DNA of 64,000 nucleotides, from positions 2,852,001-2,916,000 of the forward strand of contig NZ_CP006704.1 in NCBI RefSeq assembly GCF_000739375.1, written 5' to 3'. Under the pieces are notes generated by a model. The model had not been told where the DNA came from. It was given only the letters and a program-made list of their open reading frames with translations, and did not search any database. Numbering within the stretch: the stretch's first letter is position 1; every line of letters starts with the position of its first letter. A program made the position numbers and the translations under genes. Shown here one piece after another: positions 1 through 7,696 of the stretch. The stretch comes from Comamonas testosteroni TK102. GTDB taxonomy: Bacteria; Pseudomonadota; Gammaproteobacteria; Burkholderiales; Burkholderiaceae_C.

Positions 1-744
1 GGTGTCGATGTCGTTGCCATACAGGCAAAGTCCGGCTTCAAGGCGCAGCGAGTTGCGCGCGCCCAGACCGATGGGCGCCACCTCGGGCTGGGCCAGCAGC
101 GCTTCGGCAAAAGCTGTTGCCGCTTCGCCGGGCAGGGAGATTTCAAAACCGTCCTCGCCCGTATAGCCGCTGCGCGTGATGTAGAGCGCATGGCCTTGCC
201 AGTCGAAGTGATTGCCGGTCATGAAGACCAATTGCGCAACACCGGGAATCAGGCGCGAGAGTGCCGCAGCGGCTTGCGGGCCTTGCAGGGCCAGCAGGGC
301 GCGCTCGGGCAGAGGGATGACCTCGCAGCGGTTGGCGATGCGGCTCTGGATATGGGCGATATCGGCCTCTTTGCAGGCGCCGTTGACGATGAGGAACAGA
401 TCTTCGCCACGGTTGACGAACATCAGGTCGTCCAGAATGCCGCCTTGCTCATTGAGCAGCAGGCCGTAACGCTGTTTGTGCTGTCCCAGGTCCATGACAT
501 CGACGGGCATCAGCGACTCAAGCGCGGCTGCGGCATCGGGGCCGCGCAGCAGCAACTGGCCCATGTGCGAGACATCGAAGAGGCCGGCGGCCTTGCGGGT
601 GTGCAGGTGCTCGGCCATCAGGCCTTGAGGGTATTGCACGGGCATGGAGTAGCCGGCAAACGGCACCATGCGGGCACCCAGTTTCTGGTGCAGGGCAAAC
701 AGCGGTGTGGAACGCAGATCGGAAGAGGTGTCAGCAGCAGTCAC
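1..744 (-). CDS. gcvT: Aminomethyltransferase, glycine cleavage T protein (5' part; gene runs off the window)
   Basis: The reverse strand reads as the N-terminal 248 residues of GcvT, starting at a GTG (742-744) with the line TPLFALHQKLGARMVPFAGY, and later YITRSGYTGEDGFEIS and GLGARNSLRLEAGLCLYGND, which are hallmark segments of the family. GcvT transfers the aminomethyl group from the H protein to tetrahydrofolate, releasing ammonia and 5,10-methylene-THF, in the cytoplasmic glycine cleavage complex. The family is usually about 370 residues, so roughly the last third lies beyond position 1. A tandem glycine riboswitch lies directly upstream (818-1056), which fits glycine-induced expression. 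gcvH and gcvP would be expected just outside the window. Confidence 0.95.
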   Translation of the reverse strand, partial: MTAADTSSDLRSTPLFALHQKLGARMVPFAGYSMPVQYPQGLMAEHLHTRKAAGLFDVSHMGQLLLRGPDAAAALESLMPVDVMDLGQHKQRYGLLLNEQGGILDDLMFVNRGEDLFLIVNGACKEADIAHIQSRIANRCEVIPLPERALLALQGPQAAAALSRLIPGVAQLVFMTGNHFDWQGHALYITRSGYTGEDGFEISLPGEAATAFAEALLAQPEVAPIGLGARNSLRLEAGLCLYGNDIDT

Positions 745-817
745 AGGCAAGCGCTCCGGTGGTCAAACCAAAATGAGTGGCCATGCATGGCTGGGCCATG
801 CGTGGCGGGCTTGCCCT

Positions 818-1056
818 GCTGTCCGCTTTACCTGAGAGATTCACCGCCCTTGCTTTCGCGGGCAGTTTGCTCCTTCGGTGGATGTCGGCGCACATAAGAA
901 ATGACGGCCTTCATCTCTCTCCAGCAAGGGACGCTGCAGGTTTGCACACCTTGCAGCGCTTGTCAGTCCTTTTGCCTGAGCGTTTTGACACCGGGTGGGG
1001 GTCTGCGCCTTCGGCGGTGCGAGGCAGCTTCAAGCTGCAGGCACTCTCTCCTGACG
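818..1056 (-). ncRNA. Tandem glycine riboswitch in the gcvT leader
   Basis: Read on the minus strand, two aptamers follow each other. The first (about 1056-963) begins CAGGAGAGAGTGCC, contains CCGAAGGCGCAGACC and closes with CGCTCAGGCAAAAGGAC. The second (about 930-818) begins GCTGGAGAGAGATG, contains CCACCGAAGGAGCAAACTG and closes with ATCTCTCAGGTAAAGCGGAC. These are the conserved P1/P3 elements of the glycine (gcvT) riboswitch class, in its typical double-aptamer arrangement with a short linker. It lies about 70 nt upstream of the gcvT start, so it most likely switches the glycine cleavage operon on when glycine is high. Confidence 0.95.
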
Positions 1057-1152
1057 TTGGCAATTCTAGCGGTGGGCAGGGGACCTGCACCACCGCAATG
1101 AGTGGATTTTGGGGTTTTCGAGCACAGATCGTCTGTCACTGAGCTTGCGTTC

Positions 1153-1707
1153 TCACTGCGGGTCTGTGTTCATGGTGGGCGTGCGAGGGGCGTCGACTTC
1201 TTGGCGCGGAAACACCAACTGATAGGGCTGCTCGAAGCAGGACGTCACAGGCTGGCCCTGGCGCATGCCGGGCTTGAATTGCCAGCGTTTGAGCGATTGC
1301 AGTATGGACTTCACGATGCGTGGATCGGCATCGGCGGGCTGGTAGGCCACACGGCCGAGCTGACCTTGAGCTGTGACTTCCAGACGGAAGACCACCGTGG
1401 TCTCCAATCCGTTCGGAAACCAGTGGGCGCTGATGAAAGGCGTGGTGTGGCGGCGTGGAAGGGGTTGCTGGTCGAGCTGGGCGGGGGGCGTGCAATCTGC
1501 ATTGATCCAGGCGGGCCAATTTACGGTTTGGCCGCCGGAAGCGGGGGCGGAGTCAGCCTGGGGCTGCAGGGGAGTGATGTCGGCCGCCTTAGGCGCCATG
1601 GCAGGGTTGCCGGCGCAGGCACTAAGCAGCACTGCTCCCAAGACGGCCGCGCATGCAGCAAGACAGCGTGAGTGGCGTGAAATATGCATGGCGGCATTCT
1701 CGGTCAT
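1153..1707 (-). CDS. TonB C-terminal-like lipoprotein, function unknown
   Basis: The protein has 184 residues. The N-terminus is a lipoprotein signal peptide with a lipobox (AVLLSAC, Cys31) following a positively charged stretch. After a Pro/Ala-rich linker, residues about 75-165 resemble a TonB C-terminal or energy-transducer fold (TTVVFRLEVTAQGQL...IVKSILQSLKRWQFKPGM). It therefore looks like a membrane-anchored periplasmic protein. It lacks a TonB-type transmembrane anchor and no ExbB/D genes are nearby, so a role in energy transduction is not supported. The in-frame ATG at 1689 is an equally good start. It is a single gene, divergent from the cupin gene at 1894. Confidence 0.7.
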   Translation of the reverse strand: MTENAAMHISRHSRCLAACAAVLGAVLLSACAGNPAMAPKAADITPLQPQADSAPASGGQTVNWPAWINADCTPPAQLDQQPLPRRHTTPFISAHWFPNGLETTVVFRLEVTAQGQLGRVAYQPADADPRIVKSILQSLKRWQFKPGMRQGQPVTSCFEQPYQLVFPRQEVDAPRTPTMNTDPQ

Positions 1708-1893
1708 CCCCGGTCGATTTTCGGACGCGCTCCCGATGTGTGCTGTTCAGCCTGGGGCGTATTTGTGTCCGGCCGGCCTTGTCCAGGGTTTGTCTTGCGG
1801 GGTCAAACGCCATGTCCGGAGGAGGCAAAACAGATTTTTTGCCGCAGATAGGATTATGACGTTCATCAAAGAACATTTATCCAAGGAGACAAA

Positions 1894-2427
1894 ATGCCCG
1901 AAAAAGCCACGAACGAATTTTGGAAGAATCTGAAGCCGATTTCTGATTGCTTTCAGCCCGATGCGCAGCCGGAAGTTTATATACAGAACGCGCCCACTGA
2001 GGACGAGCGCTATTATGTTCCATTCTCAGAGACTGTATTGTCCCGCCCTCTCTGGATTTCTCCATCGCAAAACAAATGGTGCGATATTCTGATGGCCAAG
2101 GAAGCGGGTCTGGTCAATCGGCATTACCACCCGCATGAAGTATTTGCCTATACCATTTCCGGGAAATGGGGTTATCTGGAGCATGACTGGACGGCCCGTG
2201 CCGGTGATTTCGTCTACGAGACACCGGGGGAAGGCCATACCCTGGTGGCCTATGAACATGAGCAACCCATGCGTGCGTTCTTTATCGTCAAGGGGCCGCT
2301 GATCTGGCTCGATGATGACGGAAAGCCGGACGGATATTTCGATGTTCACAGCTACATAGAGCTATGCCGAAAGCACTATGAAAAAGTCGGCATAGGTGCA
2401 GATTATGTGGACACGCTTTTTCGATAG
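1894..2427 (+). CDS. Cupin dioxygenase of the 2,4'-dihydroxyacetophenone dioxygenase family
   Basis: The 177-residue protein has a single cupin domain. Candidate metal ligands are the histidines in RHYHPHE (H77, H79, H81) and H115 in TPGEGHT, with the conserved GKWGYLEHDW between them. This pattern matches proteins annotated as 2,4'-dihydroxyacetophenone dioxygenases, which are non-heme Fe(II) enzymes that cleave a C-C bond next to a ketone; the true substrate here is unknown. A strong ribosome site (AAGGAGA, 7 nt upstream) supports the start. The gene is followed by an MFS permease and an alcohol dehydrogenase on the same strand. Its GC content (about 50 percent by hand count over several lines) is clearly below its neighbours, suggesting recent acquisition. 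Confidence 0.8.
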   Translation: MPEKATNEFWKNLKPISDCFQPDAQPEVYIQNAPTEDERYYVPFSETVLSRPLWISPSQNKWCDILMAKEAGLVNRHYHPHEVFAYTISGKWGYLEHDWTARAGDFVYETPGEGHTLVAYEHEQPMRAFFIVKGPLIWLDDDGKPDGYFDVHSYIELCRKHYEKVGIGADYVDTLFR

Positions 2428-2517
2428 CTATCTGAAATTGGCTTGAAAATGCATCAGATGAAAGGCGGGATTTTCTGAATAATGGAATAACCCGCCAAAA
2501 ACGGAATGGAGAGAGAC

Positions 2518-3774
2518 ATGAGACATCGAGATGAAGCCCTAAAAATCGGGTGGGTGAGCTATGAAAACAAGCTGCTGCTCATTCTGTTTTTCACTTTTGG
2601 TATCGTTTTTTTTGACCGCCTGGCATTGTCGTTCTTATTTCCTTTTGTCTCCAAGGAACTGGATCTGAACAATGCCCAGCTGGGTATGCTTTCGTCGATC
2701 CTGGCATTGGCATGGGCGGCTTCCGGTGCATTCTTCGGGGCCTACACAGACCGCAATGGCAAGCGCAAAACGGTGCTGATTCTTTCGGTACTGATGTTTT
2801 CGCTGTGTTCGGCCTTGTCGGGTCTGGTGGGCGGCTTTGTGGGGCTGTTGTTGTTGCGAGCGCTGATGGGTTTGGCGGAAGGGCCGATACTGCCGCTGTC
2901 GCAGACTCTGATGGTCGAAGCCTCTACGCCGAGCCGTCGCGGCCTCAACATGGGCTTGCTGCAGGGCTCGTCTGCGGGCTTGCTGGGCGCCGTGATCGCA
3001 CCGCCGGTGATTGTTGCGCTGGCCGTGGCTTATGGCTGGCGCACTGCGTTCTACCTGACCTGCGTTCCGGGGCTGATTGCCGCAGCGCTTATCTGGCGCC
3101 ATGTGCGAAGCACAGATAGCAGCGGCCAGGCCGAAGCCGTGCCGACAGGCTCACGCTGGGCTCTGCTGCGTGAGCGCAATATCTGGCTGAGCGTGCTGAT
3201 CAGCTGCGTCTTCATGGCCTGGTTCGTAATCATCATCTCTTTTGCGCCGACCTATCTGGTCAATGCCAAGGGCTTCGAGCCGGGCACGATGAGTGCGGTC
3301 ATGAGCTGCATGGGCGTGGCCTGGGTCATCTGGGGTTTCGCAGTGCCTGCCATTTCGGACCGGGTAGGTCGCCGTCCTGCACTGATCTTCTTCTCCTTTG
3401 TCGCGGCCTGCTGTCCGATGGCTTTTTTGCATGTGCAGTCACCGGCGCTGTTGGGCGGCTTGCTGTTGCTGACTTACACCGGCCTGGGCTGCTTCACGCT
3501 CTTCATGGCCACGATTCCGGCGGAGACCGTTCCGCGAGCGGCCATGGCCACGGCCTTGGGGATGATCATGGGTTTTGGCGAGCTGCTTGGTGGTTTCGTC
3601 GCCCCGACGCTGGCCGGGCTGGCAGCCGATCGGTGGGGACTTGATGTGGTGATGTGGGTGGCGGCTGCGGGTGCTCTGCTGGCGGGCATGCTTTCCCTGG
3701 GGCTGATTGAAACAGCGCCCAGGCGCGTTGGCAGCGGCTTGCTGGCTGCCGCATTGCAGGAGTCGCAGGCATGA
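2518..3774 (+). CDS. MFS permease (organic anion/proton symporter type)
   Basis: The protein is about 418 residues with roughly 12 predicted membrane segments and a motif-A loop between TM2 and TM3 (GAYTDRNGKRKTVL). Family resemblance is to aromatic acid or sugar-acid:proton symporters of the major facilitator superfamily. I chose the ATG at 2518 because GGAGAGAG lies directly upstream; an ATG at 2506 in the same frame would lose that site. The stop overlaps the start of the dehydrogenase by 4 nt (ATGA), so the two are translationally coupled. With the cupin dioxygenase upstream, it probably imports the substrate of this small pathway. The substrate cannot be read from the sequence. Confidence 0.85.
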   Translation: MRHRDEALKIGWVSYENKLLLILFFTFGIVFFDRLALSFLFPFVSKELDLNNAQLGMLSSILALAWAASGAFFGAYTDRNGKRKTVLILSVLMFSLCSALSGLVGGFVGLLLLRALMGLAEGPILPLSQTLMVEASTPSRRGLNMGLLQGSSAGLLGAVIAPPVIVALAVAYGWRTAFYLTCVPGLIAAALIWRHVRSTDSSGQAEAVPTGSRWALLRERNIWLSVLISCVFMAWFVIIISFAPTYLVNAKGFEPGTMSAVMSCMGVAWVIWGFAVPAISDRVGRRPALIFFSFVAACCPMAFLHVQSPALLGGLLLLTYTGLGCFTLFMATIPAETVPRAAMATALGMIMGFGELLGGFVAPTLAGLAADRWGLDVVMWVAAAGALLAGMLSLGLIETAPRRVGSGLLAAALQESQA

Positions 3775-4871
3775 AAGCTCTGAAATGGCATGGCGCTCTC
3801 GATCTGCGTCTGGAAGTCATCGAGCGCAGGCCCTTGAAGGCCGGAGAAATCCGCATCGAGGTAGCGTACTGCGGGATCTGCGGCAGTGACATGCATGAGT
3901 ATCTGCACGGGCCAGACTCGATTCCGGTCAATGTCCCGCATCCCTTGTCCGGCCGTGTTGCGCCCATCGTCATCGGTCACGAATTCTGTGGCACGGTGGT
4001 GGAAGTGGCAGCAGATGTGAAAGGGCTCGGCGTTGGCGACAGGATTGCCGTGGAGCCGGAGTACCGCTGCGGGCACTGCATCTATTGCCGCAGCGGGCGC
4101 TACAACCTGTGCGAATCCATGGGCTTTGTGGGGCTCATGGGAGATGGTGGCATGGCAGAGGAAGCCGTGGTTCCCGCCTATATGGCGCATGTGCTGCCCC
4201 CTTCGCTGAGCTTTAGGCAGGCTGCGGTGGCCGAGCCTGCTGCAGTGGCATTGCATGCTGTGCGCCGAAGCGCGTTGCGCGCTGGCGACGATTGCGTCAT
4301 CTTCGGCATGGGGGCCATCGGTCTGCTGCTGGTGATGATAGCCAGGCACCATGAAGCGGGCCGCATCATTGCCGTCGACGTCGATGCACGGCGCCTGGGT
4401 CTGGCGCGCGAGCTAGGCGCCAGCGACACGGTCGATGCCAGTCAGGGCGATGTGGTGCAGCAGGTGCGTGAACTCACGGGCGGGGTGGGCGTACCAGTCT
4501 CGTTTGAAGCGGTGGGCCGCCCGGAAACACTGCAGGGTGCTCTTGGAGTGCTGAGCAAGGGCGGCGAAGCCGTGCTGCTGGGGCTCATGCCCGAGGCGCG
4601 TATCGATACCTTCGATCTGGTCAACCGTGAGCTGCGCATTACCTCCAGCCTGGGCTATCGGGGCCTGTATCCGGAACTGCTGGAGCTGATGGCTCGCGGG
4701 GTCGTGGACGCAGGCAAGATCGTGACCCACGCCGTAAGTCTGGAAGCTGCCATACAGGACGGTTTTGAGCGGCTGGCGTCTGCAGGGGATGCGATCAAGG
4801 TGCTGGTGCAGCCGCAGTCGCTGGAAGTGGACCGAGATGCCGGGTCCGGCGCTCACGCCGGTAGTTCCTGA
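3771..4871 (+). CDS. Zinc-dependent alcohol dehydrogenase, (R,R)-butanediol dehydrogenase-like
   Basis: The 366-residue MDR-superfamily enzyme shows the catalytic zinc ligands C37 (CGICGSD) and H70-E71 (GHE), the structural zinc set C100, C103, C106 and C114 (CGHCIYCRSGRYNLC), and a Rossmann motif GMGAIG in the coenzyme domain. Overall it is closest to the butanediol / threonine / sorbitol dehydrogenase branch, which oxidises secondary alcohols to ketones with NAD(P)+. It overlaps the MFS gene by 4 nt and is the last gene of the cupin-MFS-ADH cassette. A reaction making or consuming a hydroxyketone would fit the C-C-cleaving dioxygenase, but this is inference. Confidence 0.87.
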   Translation: MKALKWHGALDLRLEVIERRPLKAGEIRIEVAYCGICGSDMHEYLHGPDSIPVNVPHPLSGRVAPIVIGHEFCGTVVEVAADVKGLGVGDRIAVEPEYRCGHCIYCRSGRYNLCESMGFVGLMGDGGMAEEAVVPAYMAHVLPPSLSFRQAAVAEPAAVALHAVRRSALRAGDDCVIFGMGAIGLLLVMIARHHEAGRIIAVDVDARRLGLARELGASDTVDASQGDVVQQVRELTGGVGVPVSFEAVGRPETLQGALGVLSKGGEAVLLGLMPEARIDTFDLVNRELRITSSLGYRGLYPELLELMARGVVDAGKIVTHAVSLEAAIQDGFERLASAGDAIKVLVQPQSLEVDRDAGSGAHAGSS

Positions 4872-4899
4872 GTCTTGGTGGTGCCCGCAGCGCCTGCCG

Positions 4900-5880
4900 C
4901 TAAGTCGTAGCCCGGTGCAGACCGGGCTGCTCGCGCATTTGCGTAGGTGTCATGCCGTGGTGCGAGCGGAACCTGCGCGCAAAGTGGGCCTGGCTGGCAA
5001 AGCCGCAGCGGTAGGCGATTTCGGCGATGCTGTAGCGGCCCAGGGCAGCCTGGCGCAATTCTATGGCAGCACGCTCCAGGCGGCGTATGAGAATCAGCTC
5101 GGTCACGCTGTGTCCCTCGGCCTGCAGCATCCGGTTCAGGTGCCTCAGGGAGACGCCTGAGGCGGCAGCGACTTCGCTCGCATCCAGTGAGTGGCGGTGC
5201 AGGTGCTCGTCGATATGGACGCGCGCGGCCAGCAGGTGGGAGGCGCGTAGCGCACTGCTGCCTGCTGCCTCTCCGGCCAGCATGGTGCGCAGCAGGTCGC
5301 AGGCCTCGAACTGCAGCCGATCCTGCTCCACCCCTTCCGGGCGGGCCATGGCATTGCCTACCAGCTTCTGGAACGCGTGATTGAGCACGCGTCCGCTGCC
5401 TGCCGCTCCCGAAACACAGATCGGGCCGGGAAGTTGCGCGCGGCTGCAGTTGCGGTAGAACCAGTCTGCGGGCGTATCCACGAGGAATTGGTGCATCTGG
5501 TGGGTGAAGCCGAACAGATAGGCATGCCGGGTGTCATAGATCACCAGGTCGCCCGGGGCAAGGTGGATGCAGCTGTGCTCCTGATAGAAGAAGGCACCGC
5601 TGCTGAGCACCAGGGAGACGAAAACCGACTCCTTGGGATGCTGGCGCACCAGTTGTGGCGTGCGCTCGATGACATGGGCATTGCCGTCGATGTCGGCCAT
5701 GGCCAGCTGGCCTAACCGCATATTGCTCTGCCGCGCGTTCAGACCTTCGTCGGCGTAGGATGAGCAGCGCAATCCGACCAGAAAAGACGCGTTGTAGGCC
5801 TCCCATTGGTCCAGGCGCTGACTGGCGGGAAAGGCATCCGTAGCGATCCGGTTCACCGCGCATGGCGCAAGCGAGGGCAT
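4900..5880 (-). CDS. AraC-family transcriptional regulator
   Basis: The 326-residue protein has an N-terminal sensor region of the AraC-binding-2 type (about residues 20-190, with EHSCIHLAPGDLVIYDTRHAY) and a C-terminal AraC DNA-binding domain with two helix-turn-helix units (about 215-320: LDASEVAAASGVSLRHLNRML and the signature YSIAEIAYRCGFASQAHFARRFRSHHG). Such proteins usually activate catabolic operons in response to a small effector. It converges on the cupin-MFS-ADH cassette with only 28 nt between stop codons and is the obvious candidate regulator, though the target is not shown by the sequence. Confidence 0.9.
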   Translation of the reverse strand: MPSLAPCAVNRIATDAFPASQRLDQWEAYNASFLVGLRCSSYADEGLNARQSNMRLGQLAMADIDGNAHVIERTPQLVRQHPKESVFVSLVLSSGAFFYQEHSCIHLAPGDLVIYDTRHAYLFGFTHQMHQFLVDTPADWFYRNCSRAQLPGPICVSGAAGSGRVLNHAFQKLVGNAMARPEGVEQDRLQFEACDLLRTMLAGEAAGSSALRASHLLAARVHIDEHLHRHSLDASEVAAASGVSLRHLNRMLQAEGHSVTELILIRRLERAAIELRQAALGRYSIAEIAYRCGFASQAHFARRFRSHHGMTPTQMREQPGLHRATT

Positions 5881-6035
5881 GGGTGTCTCCTTGGCAGGCT
5901 CTCATAGCGTTTGCCGACCTGGGGGAGCGATTGGGTGTCGGCAATGCCCTGCAAACTCTACCATGACATGTTTGCGCCCGGATCCGTGGAGTTACGGGAG
6001 CATCCTGCGGATCAAGGCCTGGCTGTCTGCGCGCA

Positions 6036-7250
6036 TCAAGGATGGGGGCGGAAGTCTAGTGGCGTTACTTCGCCGGTTGAAGACGGTTGGTGCGAATCCG
6101 CCTTCAAGCCGGCGCAGGCGCGCCACCAGGCCGAGCCCGCATGCGGAGCGCCCAGGTCCAGGCGCTCGCCCATCATGGGGGTGGCAATCGCTATGCCGTG
6201 CTGTCTGCCCAGGCCCAGGATCTGCTCGAACGGGTCCCACCAGGCATGCATGGCGAGGTTGAACGTGCCGTTGTGTATGGGCAGCAGCCATTGGCCGCCG
6301 AGATCCCGGTGAGCCTGCACGGTCTGCGCCGGGTGCATATGGACATAGGGCCAGTGGGCATCGTAGGCGCCGGTCTCCATCAACGTGACATCGAAGGGGC
6401 CGAAGCGCCTGCCGATTTCGGCAAAACCGTCGAAGTAGCCGCCATCGCCGCTGAAGAAGACGCGCAGCGGCCTGTCGGCCTGACGATCTTCTATGGTCCA
6501 GGACGCCCAGAGCGTGCGGTTGCCGTCGCGCAGGCTACGTCCCGAGAAATGCTGGGCTGGCGTGGCCGTGAAACGCAGGCCGTCGACCTCGCTGCCCTGC
6601 CACCAGTCGTGCTGAACGATCTTGTCGGTCGGCACGCCCCAGGCCGCCAATCTGTCTCCCACTCCCAAAGGGCAGAGAAAAATGCCCACCTTGGGCGCAA
6701 GCACGCGGATGGTGGCGCGGTCCAGGTGATCGTAGTGATCATGCGACAGCAGCACGCCGCGCAAGGCAGGCAACTCGTCCAGGGTAATCGGCGGGGCATG
6801 AAAGCGCCTGGGGCCGGCAAACGACAGTGGAGAGGCACGCTCGGAAAACACTGGGTCCGTCAGCCACCAGCCGCCGCGAAGCTTCATCAGCAAGGTCGAA
6901 TGGCCCAGGCGATAGAGGCTGCGCTCGGGCGCGAGGTTCAGTTCAGCCGTGCTCAGCGGCAGAACGGGCAGTGCCTTGCCCGGCTCGGAATCGGCCGGCT
7001 TGTTGAAGAAGAACTTCCATAGCGTCCCGGCATCGGGCTTGGGGCTGTTGGCCGGACGTGGATGTGTGTTGCGAAAGCGCCCGCCCGAGTATTGAGGCGA
7101 GTCCTCGTAGTCGGCGAGGGGGGTGGTGAGGCTCGGTTTTTTAAACAAGATCGGGCGCCTGAGTGGGACATTGGCCGCAGTTTGGGACGGTTTGCAGCGC
7201 TGCAAGAGCCGATTTGCAAGAGGCCGTATCGCCGCAGCGGCCATTCCCAT
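6036..7250 (-). CDS. Metallo-beta-lactamase-fold hydrolase (NAPE-PLD / UlaG-like)
   Basis: The frame is open for 533 codons, but the recognisable protein starts near the ATG at 7250 (alternative 7244), giving about 404 residues. It carries the zinc-binding signature LSHDHYDHLDR (HxHxDH), then FSGDGGYF and later PIHNGTFNLAMHAWWDP, typical of the N-acyl-phosphatidylethanolamine phospholipase D / UlaG-like branch of the MBL superfamily. An N-terminal basic segment precedes it. Natural substrates of bacterial members are mostly unknown. The gene is divergent from the TPR gene at 7299, with about 48 nt between the starts. No clear ribosome site marks the start, so the N-terminus is uncertain. Confidence 0.82.
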   Translation of the reverse strand: MGMAAAAIRPLANRLLQRCKPSQTAANVPLRRPILFKKPSLTTPLADYEDSPQYSGGRFRNTHPRPANSPKPDAGTLWKFFFNKPADSEPGKALPVLPLSTAELNLAPERSLYRLGHSTLLMKLRGGWWLTDPVFSERASPLSFAGPRRFHAPPITLDELPALRGVLLSHDHYDHLDRATIRVLAPKVGIFLCPLGVGDRLAAWGVPTDKIVQHDWWQGSEVDGLRFTATPAQHFSGRSLRDGNRTLWASWTIEDRQADRPLRVFFSGDGGYFDGFAEIGRRFGPFDVTLMETGAYDAHWPYVHMHPAQTVQAHRDLGGQWLLPIHNGTFNLAMHAWWDPFEQILGLGRQHGIAIATPMMGERLDLGAPHAGSAWWRACAGLKADSHQPSSTGEVTPLDFRPHP

Positions 7251-7298
7251 GATCGGATGAGTCGAATGCGACACTCGCTGTCCGAGGAGCAAATACAC

Positions 7299-7628
7299 AT
7301 GAATCCCATGGTTCGCAATCTGGAGGGCATGCTGGCAGCCGGCAAGGACGGTGCGCTGCTGCGCTATACCCTGGGCAAGGCCTATGCCGACGAGGAGCAG
7401 ATGGCCGTCGCGCGCGAGCATCTGCGCAAGGCAACGGCGCTGGATGCCGAATACTCCGTCGCCTGGAAGCAGCTGGGCAAGGTGGAGCTGGCGCTGGGCG
7501 ATGCACAGGCCGCGCGCGCCGCCTGGCAGCAAGGGCTGAGCTGCGCCCGGGCCAAGGGCGATGCCCAGGTCGTCAAGGAGTTGCAGGTGTTTTTGCGGCG
7601 CCTGGACAAGCAGGCTGCCGGCAGCTAG
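7299..7628 (+). CDS. Small TPR-repeat protein
   Basis: The protein is 109 residues made almost entirely of tetratricopeptide repeats: LLRYTLGKAYADEEQMAVAR, HLRKATALDAEYSVAWKQLG and VELALGDAQAARAAWQQGL. The frame is open further upstream, but GAGGAG sits 9 nt before the ATG at 7299 and the TPR pattern begins right after it, so I use this start. Proteins like this act as protein-protein interaction modules; no partner is evident. It has no signal peptide and is presumably cytoplasmic. It is divergent from the metallo-hydrolase gene. Confidence 0.85.
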   Translation: MNPMVRNLEGMLAAGKDGALLRYTLGKAYADEEQMAVAREHLRKATALDAEYSVAWKQLGKVELALGDAQAARAAWQQGLSCARAKGDAQVVKELQVFLRRLDKQAAGS

Positions 7629-7634
7629 AACTAT

Positions 7635-7678
7635 CAAAAAAAATAGCTGGAAGTGCTTGTGGATAAAGCGTTTCCAGC
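7635..7678 (-). terminator. Intrinsic terminator of the Emr operon, made from a dispersed hairpin repeat
   Basis: On the minus strand, arms GCTGGAAACGCTT and AAGCACTTCCAGC (11 of 13 pairs, 7-nt loop) are followed by TAT and a run of eight T (7643-7636 read in reverse). It lies 19 nt beyond the stop of the efflux permease. The same stretch is one copy of the dispersed repeat described in the findings (core at 7643-7670). Confidence 0.75.
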
Positions 7679-7696
7679 CGATTCATCCTGGAATTT

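Noticed and set aside
4909..4928. Hairpin with arms AGCCCGG and CCGGGCT between the alcohol dehydrogenase and AraC genes
   Set aside because: The loop is short and there is no T run on either strand, and it lies within the final AraC codons, so a terminator role is not supported.
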